44,395 nucleotides of DNA from Bacilli bacterium (lineage in GTDB: Bacteria; Bacillota_I; Bacilli_A; RF39; UBA660), in the NCBI GenBank assembly GCA_016296185.1, contig JAEDJT010000008.1, positions 1-44,395 on the forward strand, in the 5' to 3' direction. How positions within the stretch are numbered: position 1 is the stretch's first letter; each line of letters begins with the position of its first letter. Positions 1 to 8,918 of the stretch are shown in pieces. The notes under the pieces were generated by a model. That model saw nothing but the letters and a program-made list of their open reading frames with translations. It ran no database searches and was not told the DNA's origin. Both the position numbers and the translations under genes were made by a program.

Positions 1-514
1 CATAAATATCATATCCTTCAATAAACATAATAAATTTATATATTTTATCATCTATATATCCAATTAACTTATCATCATCAAAATAACCTAACATATTATT
101 ATTAACATTATATATACCAATATCTTTATGTTTATCTAATATATATTTATAAACGTCAATACTATTTAAACCATATTTATCACTATCTGTATTATCACCA
201 ATTAATAAAATATAATTATTACTAAAATTATTATTTCTATAAATATAATTTAAAATATCTAAAATACCTTTTCTACATAGATTATCAGATAAATATATAT
301 ACTTAATGTGACCTAAAAACAAATCATTATTATTGTTTAATTCATTCATTGAAACATTAAATTCATCATCATTATTAACTTCATGTAATGTAAAAGAATA
401 ACTATCATCATAATCAATATACATATAATCAATTATTCTTATATTATTTAATTCTTTATAATCATAACAACTACATAACATAAAACATAAAATAAAAATT
501 AATATCTTCTTCAT
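1..514 (-). CDS. gerAC: GerAC-like spore germination lipoprotein (3' end outside window)
   Basis: The gene runs leftward from an ATG at 514 and is cut by the window edge, leaving 171 codons. It opens with a short lipoprotein signal peptide ending in a lipobox-like Leu-Cys-Ser-Cys (Cys16). This is followed by YDYKELNNIRIID, which matches the conserved start of mature GerAC proteins (Cys-Trp/Tyr-Asp-x-x-Glu-Leu-Asn). Known role of the family: the lipid-anchored C subunit of the germinant receptor in the inner spore membrane. Its ATG overlaps the TGA stop of gerAA by four bases (ATGA), so the two are probably translationally coupled. No gerAB-type permease subunit lies between them; it could lie beyond the edge. 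The family call rests on the lipobox plus N-terminal motif and on the neighbour. Confidence 0.75.
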   Translation of the reverse strand, partial: MKKILIFILCFMLCSCYDYKELNNIRIIDYMYIDYDDSYSFTLHEVNNDDEFNVSMNELNNNNDLFLGHIKYIYLSDNLCRKGILDILNYIYRNNNFSNNYILLIGDNTDSDKYGLNSIDVYKYILDKHKDIGIYNVNNNMLGYFDDDKLIGYIDDKIYKFIMFIEGYDIY

Positions 515-1830
515 TGCTTATTCCTCTTTATCATAGTTTTAGAAAAATACTTTTTATTAAAAGGACTCAACGGAAACAAATATGGTTCACCTAAAGAATT
601 AATACTACATAGTTTTACTAATATACCTATACAAGCAATTATTAATCCATAGAAACCAAATAGAATAGAGAATAATAATACTAAGAATCTATAAAACCTT
701 AATCCATCAATCATATCTCCGCTATCAAATATTAAACCAGTTATAAAAGTGATACCAACTATTATAATCATAATAGGACTAACAACATTTGCATTAACAG
801 CAGCTTCACCAAGAATTAAAGCTCCTAAAATACTAATAGAACTACCATAGCTACTAGGAAATCTAATATCACTTTCACGTAATATAGAACACAATAATAT
901 TAAAAAAACACATTCTATATATGATGGAAAAGGAACTCCAGATCTTCCATTTTGAAAAGATACAAGTAATTTTAATGGAACAGTTTCAGGACTAAAATTT
1001 GTTAAAGAAATATATATACCAGGTAATGTCATAGTTAAAACAAAACAAATAAATCTTATAATCTTTAAAAAATTAACATTATTACTTTTAACATATTTAT
1101 CACCGATAGGATTTATAAAATCAATTAAAAAAGAAGGTAAGATAAGAGCATATGGAGTATTATCACCAATAATAACAATTTTACCATCTAATAAAGCATT
1201 AACAGCTGTATCAGGTCTTTCAGTTTTCATTACAGTAGGAAAAAAATTCTTATTGTCAAACTGTTGACTTAATACTTCGATTTCACACATACTATTAAAT
1301 TTAAATTTATTAAAATATTTCTTTATAGTTCTAACATATTTCTTTTTAACAATACCATCAATAAAAAGAATAGATACTTTATTCTTTGTTATAGAACCAA
1401 GTTCATAATCTACATTAATTAATTTGTTAGTTTTTATTCTTCTTTTTATTAAACCTAGATTAATTAATATACTTTCGTTAAAACAATCTTTAGGACCATT
1501 AATACTAGATTCACTAGTAGGTATATCAATACTTCTATATAGATTAGCTTTAACTTCACAGACCAACATATCATTATCATCATATATTAAAGCAAACCCA
1601 TTATATAGATAATCAATAGCTTTATTTATATCATTAATATATATAACAGAAGGACCAGTAATATTATCTCTTAAAAATATTCTTTTATTATTATTTATTG
1701 CTTTTAATATATAGTCATTTATCTTATTACTATCACATAAACTATCTACATAAATTAATTTAATATTATCAATTTCTTTATAAATTAAATCACTACTATT
1801 ATTGAATATTTTTAATAAATAATTATACAT
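511..1830 (-). CDS. gerAA: GerA spore germinant receptor A subunit (GerAA/SpoVAF family)
   Basis: A 439-residue protein with a soluble N-terminal half and a hydrophobic C-terminal half of about five membrane segments. Family signatures visible include RPDTAVNALLDGKI followed by IIGDNTPYAL, then SFQNGRSGVPFPSYIE, SILRESDIRFPSSYGSS and ILGALILGEAAVNAN. GerA-family A subunits sit in the inner spore membrane and take part in sensing germinants. In-frame ATG codons also occur at 1881 and 1875, but the ATG at 1830 is preceded by GGTGAT at the usual distance, so I chose it. The stop overlaps the next gene's start (ATGA). A sigma-G-like promoter lies just upstream (1845-1873). It is slightly shorter than typical A subunits. 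Confidence 0.9.
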   Translation of the reverse strand: MYNYLLKIFNNSSDLIYKEIDNIKLIYVDSLCDSNKINDYILKAINNNKRIFLRDNITGPSVIYINDINKAIDYLYNGFALIYDDNDMLVCEVKANLYRSIDIPTSESSINGPKDCFNESILINLGLIKRRIKTNKLINVDYELGSITKNKVSILFIDGIVKKKYVRTIKKYFNKFKFNSMCEIEVLSQQFDNKNFFPTVMKTERPDTAVNALLDGKIVIIGDNTPYALILPSFLIDFINPIGDKYVKSNNVNFLKIIRFICFVLTMTLPGIYISLTNFSPETVPLKLLVSFQNGRSGVPFPSYIECVFLILLCSILRESDIRFPSSYGSSISILGALILGEAAVNANVVSPIMIIIVGITFITGLIFDSGDMIDGLRFYRFLVLLFSILFGFYGLIIACIGILVKLCSINSLGEPYLFPLSPFNKKYFSKTMIKRNKQ

Positions 1831-1844
1831 GAAATCACCAGTAA

Positions 1845-1873
1845 TATTATGAGTAATTTTATTATAAAAATAC
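1845..1873 (-). promoter_or_regulatory. Candidate sigma-G-type promoter of the gerA operon
   Basis: Read on the minus strand there is GTATT (1873-1869), 17 bases, then CATAATA (1851-1845), 14 bases before the chosen start. The Bacillus subtilis sigma-G consensus is roughly GHATR-N18-CATNHTA. The -10 fits fully and the -35 fits four of five positions. A TATAAT also exists farther upstream on this strand, so this is an inference in very AT-rich sequence. Confidence 0.35.
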
Positions 1874-1884
1874 ATAAACAAAAC

Positions 1885-1913
1885 TTTACATTATAAAAAC
1901 TTTGAATTATAAT
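1885..1913 (+). promoter_or_regulatory. Sigma-A promoter for the LRR/transglutaminase-like gene
   Basis: TTTACA (1885-1890), a 17-base spacer and TATAAT (1908-1913) form a near-consensus vegetative promoter reading rightward, divergent from gerA. Confidence 0.65.
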
Positions 1914-1939
1914 ACCTACAGCAAAAAAGAGGTATGGTT

Positions 1940-3703
1940 ATGTCAAAATTAAAATACAAATTGGTTCGTGAATTAGGATTTGCAGTAGTAACAGCTGGAT
2001 TAGCTGCATCATGTTTTAATGTGAAGTTACCAAATTCATATAATACATCAGAAGAAAAACAATATTTAGAAGAATTAGAACAATTAAAAAGTGACGACAT
2101 TATTTTTAGTAATGCCGAGTTTTATGATTACTTATTAAAAAGATTAAAAGTAGATGTATTAACTAGAGCAGATTTAAATAGTATATCGTTCCTAAAAATA
2201 GATGATCAATTTTCTAATTGTGATTTTAGTGATTTTAAATATTTACCAAATTTATCTAAAGTATATATTTCTAACAATAATGTAGATTTAAATGATTTTT
2301 ATTATAATACAGATTTACGTGAAGTAAATATTACTAATGGTAAAGTAATTAATACTAGAAGTATACCTAATTCTGTAACTAGAATTAATTTTAATAAAGT
2401 AGTAGTAGCAGATGGATTATTATCAGTACCATATAATGTATACAATTTAAATTTAGTAGATACCTCATTTAATCAACTATATATTAGAAATCCAGAAAAA
2501 TTAGAAAGAATAACTATTGCTGGAGATGCATTTGTAGATTTAAAAGCAATAGAAAATTGTTCTAACTTAAATTATTTAAGTTTAACTAAATGTGCAAACG
2601 TATCAAATGGTAGTGTATTAAAAGATTTACAAATAGAAGAATTACAACTAGATGATTATGCAACAATATGGTTAGATAAAGATACAGCAACTAATATAAA
2701 CTTCGAATCAAAAAATGGTGAAATACTAAGTGAAATAGAAATACTTGATGACATAATCTATAATCTTGACTTAGAAGGTAAAACACCTGATGAAAAAAGA
2801 AGAGAAATTGTATCATTTGTTATTAGTAAATTACAATATGATGAAATGGTAGATAAACAATCTGATTTATCAAATGATTTAAAAAGATTCTATACAAATC
2901 TACCAGTATATTATGCAGTAAGATTTAGTGATTCAATAAGTATCAATTATACATGTTTAATTCAAGCATTATGTAATAGAGCAGGATTACAAAACTATCA
3001 ATTATTTAGTTCAACACAATCATGGAATAATATTAATAATATGAATGTTGATCCATTACAATATGATTTAACTGGTAATAACATGTATTTATCATTTAAC
3101 TTAAATAGTAGCTATCAACCTAAAATGACTCCAGCTGAAGAAGAAGTTAAGATTACCAATATAGGTTATGTTAATGATTACGAAACAGTAGAAATAGAAT
3201 ACAACGGAGAAAATTTAAAATTTAAATTAGGTGCTTATGCATTAGCAATGTTCTTAATAAGTTTTGCATACTTATATTCAACTCGTAATATATATGATGA
3301 CGATGAATTATTAGAAATGGAAATGGAAACAGAAAAGAAAATTGAAAAAAATAGAAAAAAAAGAGCAAAACAAGCAAAAAGAAAAGTTATTAACAGAGTA
3401 CCAAATCAAGTGTTTACAGCTAGTCCAATGAGTGCTAAACAAGATACTAAAAAAGCAACTAAAGTAAACATTACAGCAACACATGAAAAAACAGCTAAAG
3501 TAAAAGTTAAACCAACTCAACAAAAAACAGCAAAACCTAAAAAAGAAAAGAAGATTAATATTACAGAAAAGAAAATAATATTTAATCAAAAGACAAAAAA
3601 ATCAAGAGTTGTAAAAGAAAAACACAGAGTAGTTGTTCAAAGAAAATTAGCGCCACGTAAAATAGAAAAAAATAAATCTTTAAAACTAGTAAATAGAATA
3701 TAA
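1940..3703 (+). CDS. Membrane protein with LRR-like and degenerate transglutaminase-like domains and a basic tail
   Basis: A 587-residue protein starting at the ATG at 1940, which is spaced correctly from AGAGGT; the ATG at 1934 abuts that site. It has an N-terminal hydrophobic segment, then about residues 60-235 with leucine-rich-repeat-like periodicity (for example LPNLSKVYISNNNV). A region around 280-375 resembles the transglutaminase core: Cys339 in TCLIQALCNRAGL, then QSWNNI where families have HAWNEV, so the catalytic His is Gln360, then Asp371 in VDP. A membrane segment follows at about 430-450, and the last ~130 residues are strongly Lys/Arg-rich and presumably cytoplasmic. Precise function unknown. 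The domain reading is inference from motif order; the Cys-to-Gln and Gln-to-Asp spacings are short for the family. Confidence 0.6.
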   Translation: MSKLKYKLVRELGFAVVTAGLAASCFNVKLPNSYNTSEEKQYLEELEQLKSDDIIFSNAEFYDYLLKRLKVDVLTRADLNSISFLKIDDQFSNCDFSDFKYLPNLSKVYISNNNVDLNDFYYNTDLREVNITNGKVINTRSIPNSVTRINFNKVVVADGLLSVPYNVYNLNLVDTSFNQLYIRNPEKLERITIAGDAFVDLKAIENCSNLNYLSLTKCANVSNGSVLKDLQIEELQLDDYATIWLDKDTATNINFESKNGEILSEIEILDDIIYNLDLEGKTPDEKRREIVSFVISKLQYDEMVDKQSDLSNDLKRFYTNLPVYYAVRFSDSISINYTCLIQALCNRAGLQNYQLFSSTQSWNNINNMNVDPLQYDLTGNNMYLSFNLNSSYQPKMTPAEEEVKITNIGYVNDYETVEIEYNGENLKFKLGAYALAMFLISFAYLYSTRNIYDDDELLEMEMETEKKIEKNRKKRAKQAKRKVINRVPNQVFTASPMSAKQDTKKATKVNITATHEKTAKVKVKPTQQKTAKPKKEKKINITEKKIIFNQKTKKSRVVKEKHRVVVQRKLAPRKIEKNKSLKLVNRI

Positions 3704-3710
3704 AAAATAG

Positions 3711-3716
3711 TATAAT
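3711..3716 (+). promoter_or_regulatory. -10 element for the rRNA methyltransferase gene
   Basis: TATAAT lies seven bases after the preceding stop codon and 17 bases before the chosen start. No convincing -35 is visible. Confidence 0.4.
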
Positions 3717-3733
3717 GAATAAGAGTGATAAAG

Positions 3734-4924
3734 ATGAAGATAGAAAAGTTAGATAATTATGGTAGAGGCATATGTTATGTAGATAACAAAATAACTTTTG
3801 TAGATAACGCACTACCTGATGAAGAAGTAGAAATTAATATTACAAAACAAAATAAAAAATATAATGAAGCTATTGTTACTAAGTATATAAAAGAAAGTAA
3901 TAATAGAATAAAACCATTATGTCCATATTATGAAAAGTGTGGAGGATGTAATTTACTAAATACTTCATATGAAGAAACAATAAAATTTAAAAAAGAAAAA
4001 TTAGAATCAATAGTTTCAAAATATGCCGGTATTGAATCTAATATAGAAATAATTAAATCAGATAACAATCTATCTTATAGAAATAAAATAACTCTTAAAA
4101 TTATAAACAAACAATATGGATATTATATATCTAATTCACATAAACTAATAAATATAGATAACTGCTTACTAGCAGAACAACCAATAAAAGATTTTATTAA
4201 AGATATTAAACATTTAAATATAAAAAATGGAGAATTAATAATAAGATCTAATTATAATAATGAATTACTTATTGTTATTAATACAAAAGATAAAATAAAT
4301 ATTGATATTGATTATTTAAAGGATAATCATAAAATAGTAGGAATAATTATAAACGATAAACTAGTAAATGGTGATAATAAATATATTGATATAATAAATG
4401 ATAAAATGTTTCAAATATCATATGACTCATTCTTTCAAATAAATAGAAATATATGTAGTAAATTATTTAATTTAATTAATGATAACGTTAATGATAATGA
4501 AATAATATTAGATCTATATTGTGGAGTAGGAACATTAGGTTTAAATGCTAAAAAAGCTAAAAAGATATATGGTATAGAAATAATTCCTAATGCAATAATA
4601 AACTGTATTACTAATGCAAAAATAAATAAACAAGATAATACTTACTATATGGTTGGAGATACATCTAAATGTATTACTAAAATTAATGATAATATAGATA
4701 CAATAATAGTAGATCCACCTAGAGCAGGATTAGATAATATAACAAGAGAAACAATTATTAATTTAAAACCTAATAAAATAATATATGTATCATGTGATCC
4801 TATGACTTTTGCAAGAGATATAAAAATATTAAAAGAACATTATAATATAATAGATATAAAAGGTTTAGATATGTTTCCTTATACTCATCACATTGAAACA
4901 TTTTGTGTTTTAGTAAGAAAATAA
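3734..4924 (+). CDS. rlmD: 23S rRNA (uracil-C5)-methyltransferase, RlmD/RlmCD (RumA) family
   Basis: A 396-residue enzyme with all the landmarks of the TrmA/RlmC/RlmD family. The N-terminus resembles a TRAM domain. An iron-sulfur cluster motif CPYYEKCGGC is followed by a fourth Cys in DNCLLA. The SAM-binding motif is LDLYCGVGTLGL, then DPPRAGLD and VSCDPMTFARD, which holds the catalytic Cys. The family methylates C5 of specific uridines in 23S rRNA with SAM. In low-GC Gram-positives one enzyme can modify both U747 and U1939, so the exact target is open. An upstream GTG at 3725 belongs to the GTGATAAAG ribosome-binding region, so the ATG at 3734 is preferred. Ends in a strong terminator. Confidence 0.92.
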   Translation: MKIEKLDNYGRGICYVDNKITFVDNALPDEEVEINITKQNKKYNEAIVTKYIKESNNRIKPLCPYYEKCGGCNLLNTSYEETIKFKKEKLESIVSKYAGIESNIEIIKSDNNLSYRNKITLKIINKQYGYYISNSHKLINIDNCLLAEQPIKDFIKDIKHLNIKNGELIIRSNYNNELLIVINTKDKINIDIDYLKDNHKIVGIIINDKLVNGDNKYIDIINDKMFQISYDSFFQINRNICSKLFNLINDNVNDNEIILDLYCGVGTLGLNAKKAKKIYGIEIIPNAIINCITNAKINKQDNTYYMVGDTSKCITKINDNIDTIIVDPPRAGLDNITRETIINLKPNKIIYVSCDPMTFARDIKILKEHYNIIDIKGLDMFPYTHHIETFCVLVRK

Positions 4925-4957
4925 AAGATATATTTCAAAAGAAATATATCTTTTTTT
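4924..4957 (+). terminator. Intrinsic terminator after rlmD
   Basis: A 13-bp perfect stem (AAAGATATATTTC / GAAATATATCTTT) with an AAAA loop and a run of T. It begins at the last base of the stop codon. Confidence 0.85.
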
Positions 4958-5015
4958 GTTTATAAGAGTTAATTTTATAAAAAATATCAAATCAACCACC
5001 AGTATGTGTAAAAAA

Positions 5016-5030
5016 TGATATAATTATAAT
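5016..5030 (+). promoter_or_regulatory. Extended -10 for the XRE regulator gene
   Basis: TGATATAAT (5016-5024) followed directly by a second TATAAT (5025-5030), 29 bases before the start. The first copy fits the extended -10 pattern seen across this window. Confidence 0.5.
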
Positions 5031-5059
5031 ACAATGAAACCATGAAAGGAGAGAAGTTT

Positions 5060-5668
5060 ATGAACTTATCTAAAATTGGAAAATTTATTGCAAAATGCAG
5101 AAAGGTAAAAGGTCTAACTCAAGAACAATTAGCTGAAAAATTATATATTACAGATAGAGCTGTAAGTAAATGGGAAAGGGGTTTATCATTACCTGATGCT
5201 GGTATAATGTTAGAATTATGCAGTTTATTAGATATAAATGTAAATGAACTTCTTAATGGTGAAAAAATAGAAATGAAAGACTATAAAGAAAAAAATGAAG
5301 AATTATTATTAGAATTAGCAAGACAAGATGAGAATAAAAATAGAAAGATATTAAATATAACTATAATAGCTTCAATATTAGCTGTAGTATCATATATAGC
5401 TGTAATTATTATGAGTAGTTTAGCATTTGGTGAAGGATTAAAATTTGGAATAATTATGGTAGTATCTACATTAATATTTTTATCTTCAATGTTTATTATT
5501 TTTAAATATGAAATAGAAGCAGGATATCATGAATGTAAAAAATGTAATCATAAATTTGTTCCTACTTATATGCAAGCAATGATGGCTCCGCATATGGGAT
5601 ATACAAGATATTTAAAATGTCCTAAATGTAATAAAAGATCTTGGGCTAAAAAAGTAATGAATAAATAA
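5060..5668 (+). CDS. XRE-family HTH regulator with membrane segments and a zinc ribbon
   Basis: A 202-residue protein. Residues ~5-60 form a Cro/CI-type helix-turn-helix (GLTQEQLAEKLYITDRAVSKWERG, the usual SKWE recognition-helix signature). Two hydrophobic segments lie at about 98-150, and the C-terminus carries two CxxC pairs (CKKC and CPKC) likely to bind zinc. This HTH-membrane-zinc-ribbon layout is common in Firmicutes regulators. The ATG at 5060 is chosen because AAAGGAG lies 8 bases upstream; the ATG at 5042 lies before that site. The adjacent ABC exporter is a possible target, but two terminators and a promoter separate them. Confidence 0.8.
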   Translation: MNLSKIGKFIAKCRKVKGLTQEQLAEKLYITDRAVSKWERGLSLPDAGIMLELCSLLDINVNELLNGEKIEMKDYKEKNEELLLELARQDENKNRKILNITIIASILAVVSYIAVIIMSSLAFGEGLKFGIIMVVSTLIFLSSMFIIFKYEIEAGYHECKKCNHKFVPTYMQAMMAPHMGYTRYLKCPKCNKRSWAKKVMNK

Positions 5669-5688
5669 GAGGTAAATACCTCTTTTTT
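5667..5688 (+). terminator. Intrinsic terminator after the XRE gene
   Basis: Stem AAGAGGTA / TACCTCTT with a two-base apex and a T run. The TAA stop codon (5666-5668) overlaps the left arm. Confidence 0.8.
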
Positions 5689-5727
5689 CACGAAAAAAAG
5701 ATAACAAAGGAACTTTATTACAATTAA

Positions 5728-5754
5728 AAAAGTAGAGTAAAACTACTTTTTTTT
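5728..5754 (+). terminator. Second hairpin terminator upstream of the ABC gene
   Basis: Stem AAAAGTAG / CTACTTTT, loop AGTAAAA, then eight T. It is the second terminator in tandem, and its T run directly abuts the promoter of the ABC gene. Confidence 0.7.
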
Positions 5755-5762
5755 GTTATAAT
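5754..5762 (+). promoter_or_regulatory. Extended -10 for the ABC exporter gene
   Basis: TGTTATAAT sits at the end of the terminator T run. The ATG is only 15 bases beyond it, so the message should begin at or next to the GGTGAT ribosome-binding site (5769-5774). Confidence 0.6.
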
Positions 5763-5777
5763 TAATATGGTGATAAT

Positions 5778-7538
5778 ATGAAAAAAGATAAAGTATCATT
5801 TAAACATACAATAAATAATTTAAAGAAAACATATAAGTATGCTAAAACAAGAACAGTATATTTATTTTTAATATTAATATGTAATATTATAATGGCAGCT
5901 TGTGCTGTTATAATACCAATTCTAACTGCTAAAGAAATAGTAAATTTAACTAGTAGTTTATGGCAACAATTACTTGTAGTAATATTATCATTATTTGCAG
6001 TAAAAATACTTAAGAATATAACATTATTATATTCTAATCATTGTTATAACAAATTCTTCTATGTAGTAAGAAAAAACATTCAATTAGAGTTAGAAAAAGA
6101 AACATTAAGAATAACAACTGATGATTTAAATAACAATACAAGTGGTACATTTATCGAAAGAATAAATAATGATATAGATAACATGATATATATATTTGTA
6201 TTTATAATAGAATACATAACAGATATTATTAGTAGCTTTGGTGTATTAATAAGTATGTTCTTTATAAATAAAATAATATTTATATGTGATTTAATCATGG
6301 TAATTGTATTCTATATATTACATAAATTAACATCATCTATAAATTATAAAAATCTAAAAAAATATAAAATAGCTAAAGATATAAACGGTGGATTTGTTGG
6401 TGAATTAGTAAGAGGAGCTAAAGATATAAAAGTATTAAATGCAGAAAATAGCTTCTTAAATAAATCAATCAGTCTAGTAGATGAAGTTGGAAAGACAGGA
6501 TATACAAAAAGTTTTATTAAAGCAAAATTAAAATTCTATACAGATAGTACAAGAGACTTCTTTGATTTAACAATTATGCTAATATGTATTTTCTTGATAT
6601 ATAACAACAAAATAACATTAGCGATTGCATTAATAATAATGAATTATCAAGACAAAATTGTAAGTATTTCAAATTCATTTGAAAGTCTATTTGAAGAAGC
6701 AAGAAACTTCGATGTAGCTGCAGATAGAGTATATGAAATATTAGATAGTACTAAATTTAAAAAAGAAAAATTTGGTAGAAGATCATTAAATGATTTTAGA
6801 GGAGATATAGAATTAAAAAATGTATCATTTGCATATGATGAAAATGGAAATGTTTTAGAAGACTTATCAATGAAAATTAGAGCTAATAGAACAGTAGCAA
6901 TAGTAGGTAAATCAGGTGCAGGTAAATCTACAATATTTAATTTAATAAGCGCATTATACTATGCTGATAAAGGAAAAGTATTACTAGATAGTAATGATAT
7001 AAGAGAATTAAATAAAGATACAATAAGAGGTAATATATCTATAATTCCACAAAACCCATACATTTATAATATGAGTATTAAAGAAAACTTTAAAATAATA
7101 AATGAAAATGTATCAGATGAAGAAATAATAGATGCATGTAAAACAGCATGTTTAGATAGTTTTATTAATACATTAAAAGATGGTTATAACACTGTTTTAG
7201 GCGAAGGTGGAGTAACATTATCTGGTGGACAAAGACAAAGATTAGCAATAGCCAGAGCTCTAATTCAAAAAACAAAAATAATATTATTTGATGAAGCAAC
7301 TAGTGCGTTAGATAATGAAACACAGACTAGTATTCAAGAAGCAATAAGGAATATGAAAGGTAATTATACAATTATTATAATTGCTCATAGATTATCGACA
7401 GTAGTAGATTGTGATAAAATATATGTTCTAAGTGAAGGAAATATAAAAGGAGAAGGAACACATAAAGAATTATTAGAAACTTGTCCTGAATATAAAAAAC
7501 TATACGAAAAAGATTTAGAAAAAGATAAGAAAGAATAA
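5778..7538 (+). CDS. ABC exporter, fused membrane and ATPase domains
   Basis: A 586-residue half-transporter of the MsbA/multidrug type that should act as a homodimer or heterodimer. Residues ~1-310 are the six-helix ABC membrane domain. The nucleotide-binding domain follows, with Walker A GKSGAGKST, a Q-loop in IIPQNPYIYN, the signature LSGGQRQR, Walker B IILFDEATSALD and H-loop IIAHRLSTV. All catalytic residues are present, so it should hydrolyse ATP. The substrate cannot be read from sequence. It is preceded by an XRE regulator but has its own promoter. Confidence 0.92.
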   Translation: MKKDKVSFKHTINNLKKTYKYAKTRTVYLFLILICNIIMAACAVIIPILTAKEIVNLTSSLWQQLLVVILSLFAVKILKNITLLYSNHCYNKFFYVVRKNIQLELEKETLRITTDDLNNNTSGTFIERINNDIDNMIYIFVFIIEYITDIISSFGVLISMFFINKIIFICDLIMVIVFYILHKLTSSINYKNLKKYKIAKDINGGFVGELVRGAKDIKVLNAENSFLNKSISLVDEVGKTGYTKSFIKAKLKFYTDSTRDFFDLTIMLICIFLIYNNKITLAIALIIMNYQDKIVSISNSFESLFEEARNFDVAADRVYEILDSTKFKKEKFGRRSLNDFRGDIELKNVSFAYDENGNVLEDLSMKIRANRTVAIVGKSGAGKSTIFNLISALYYADKGKVLLDSNDIRELNKDTIRGNISIIPQNPYIYNMSIKENFKIINENVSDEEIIDACKTACLDSFINTLKDGYNTVLGEGGVTLSGGQRQRLAIARALIQKTKIILFDEATSALDNETQTSIQEAIRNMKGNYTIIIIAHRLSTVVDCDKIYVLSEGNIKGEGTHKELLETCPEYKKLYEKDLEKDKKE

Positions 7539-7560
7539 GATAATGTATTTTATTCTTTTT
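7530..7560 (+). terminator. Intrinsic terminator after the ABC gene
   Basis: Stem AAAGAATAA / TTATTCTTT with an 11-base loop followed by T. The stop codon (7536-7538) lies inside the left arm. Confidence 0.6.
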
Positions 7561-7597
7561 ATGTGCTATTATATAACTAGAAAAGTTGTTGATGATT

Positions 7598-8833
7598 ATG
7601 AATAAAAAAAGCTATTTAATAATATCACTAATATCACTTATTTTAGTACTAGTTATAACAATAGGAGTACTATGCATACCAGAAAAAGAAAATAAAGAAA
7701 TAAATGAGTATCAAAAAATAGATAAAGAGATGTATTTAATATTTGATGATACATTATATCATGAAGATAATATAGGTAGCGTTCATGATTCAGAATTACC
7801 AAAAGGAGTTACTGTATATGTCGAAGAATGTAACGAATTATGGTGTAAAGTAAACTATAATGATACAGAAGGTTATATTCAAAAGAATCTTTTAACTGAA
7901 GAAGAAATAAAAAAAGACGAAGTAATAGAAGATCCTATTGAAGAACAACCACCAGTAGAAGAACCAAAACCAGAAGCAACAATGATTCCTAAAAATGATA
8001 CAATGTATGCTTCAACTGATGCTAACATAAGAAGTAGTATGGATTATGGTGATAACATAGTTGGAGTTTTAAAATATAATGAACCAATAGAAAGAATAGG
8101 TATTATAGATAAATGGAGCGTTGTAAAATACAATAATCAAGAATGCTATGTATCTACATCTATACTAATGGCAAATAAAATAGAAAGAAAAGAAATTAAT
8201 ACTAATGTAAAACAAGATGGTTCAGTAAATCCAACAAAACCAATGGTTGCAATAACATTTGATGATGGGCCTGGACCAACAACTAGAAGAATACTAGATA
8301 CATTAGCAAAATATAACGTTAAAGCAACATTCTTTGATGTCGGAAGAAATATGTCTAGATATCCAGATATAGTTAAAAGAGAAGCTGAAATAGGTGAAGT
8401 AGGAACTCATACATATTCACATCCAAATTTAAATACATTAAGTAATGAGGCGTTACAAAACGAATTAAATAGTGCCAAAAAAGCTTATAGAGATATATTA
8501 GGATATGATCCTAAACTAATAAGACCACCTTATGGAAATGCTAATATAAACGTAAAAGGATTAATATCTGATATGGCAATAATTAATTGGAATATTGATA
8601 CATTAGATTGGAAATCAAGAAATGCTGATGCAGTAATAGATCAAGTATTAAGAATACAAGATTTAAATGGTTCAATAATATTATTCCATGGAATATATGA
8701 ATCAACAGCAGATGCAATAGATTATATTGTTCCATATTTAATTAATCAAGGATATCAATTAGTAACAGTATCAGAATTAGCTTCATACAAAGGAGTACAA
8801 TTAACAACTGGTACAATATATCATAAATTCTAA
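7598..8833 (+). CDS. Membrane-anchored SH3b polysaccharide deacetylase (NodB family)
   Basis: A 411-residue protein with an N-terminal membrane anchor, two bacterial SH3 (SH3b) repeats at about 40-105 and 130-195 separated by a Pro/Glu-rich linker, and a C-terminal NodB domain. Motifs in order are TFDDGP (catalytic Asp and metal-binding Asp), HTYSHP (metal-binding histidines), RPPYG, a WNIDTLDW segment and ILFHG. Known role of the family: metal-dependent removal of acetyl groups from cell-wall glycans. The SH3b repeats suggest wall binding outside the membrane. The last motif has FHG where LHD is more usual. Upstream in-frame TTG and ATG codons exist; the ATG at 7598 follows a GTTGAT site at the local standard spacing. 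Confidence 0.9.
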   Translation: MNKKSYLIISLISLILVLVITIGVLCIPEKENKEINEYQKIDKEMYLIFDDTLYHEDNIGSVHDSELPKGVTVYVEECNELWCKVNYNDTEGYIQKNLLTEEEIKKDEVIEDPIEEQPPVEEPKPEATMIPKNDTMYASTDANIRSSMDYGDNIVGVLKYNEPIERIGIIDKWSVVKYNNQECYVSTSILMANKIERKEINTNVKQDGSVNPTKPMVAITFDDGPGPTTRRILDTLAKYNVKATFFDVGRNMSRYPDIVKREAEIGEVGTHTYSHPNLNTLSNEALQNELNSAKKAYRDILGYDPKLIRPPYGNANINVKGLISDMAIINWNIDTLDWKSRNADAVIDQVLRIQDLNGSIILFHGIYESTADAIDYIVPYLINQGYQLVTVSELASYKGVQLTTGTIYHKF

Positions 8834-8918
8834 TACAATAACTTTACATTTAAAAAAAATATATAATTGATATATTCATCTTATATATGATTAAATTATT
8901 ATAGTAAGGTGAAGTAAT

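Noticed and set aside
3311..3812. Antisense open frames opposite the Lys-rich 3' end of the LRR-like gene
   Set aside because: They are the reverse of A-rich Lys codons (Phe/Cys/Ser-rich) with no ribosome site; shadows of the real gene.
5042..5059. ATG at 5042 as start of the XRE regulator
   Set aside because: The AAAGGAG site lies between it and the ATG at 5060, and the helix-turn-helix alignment begins after 5060.
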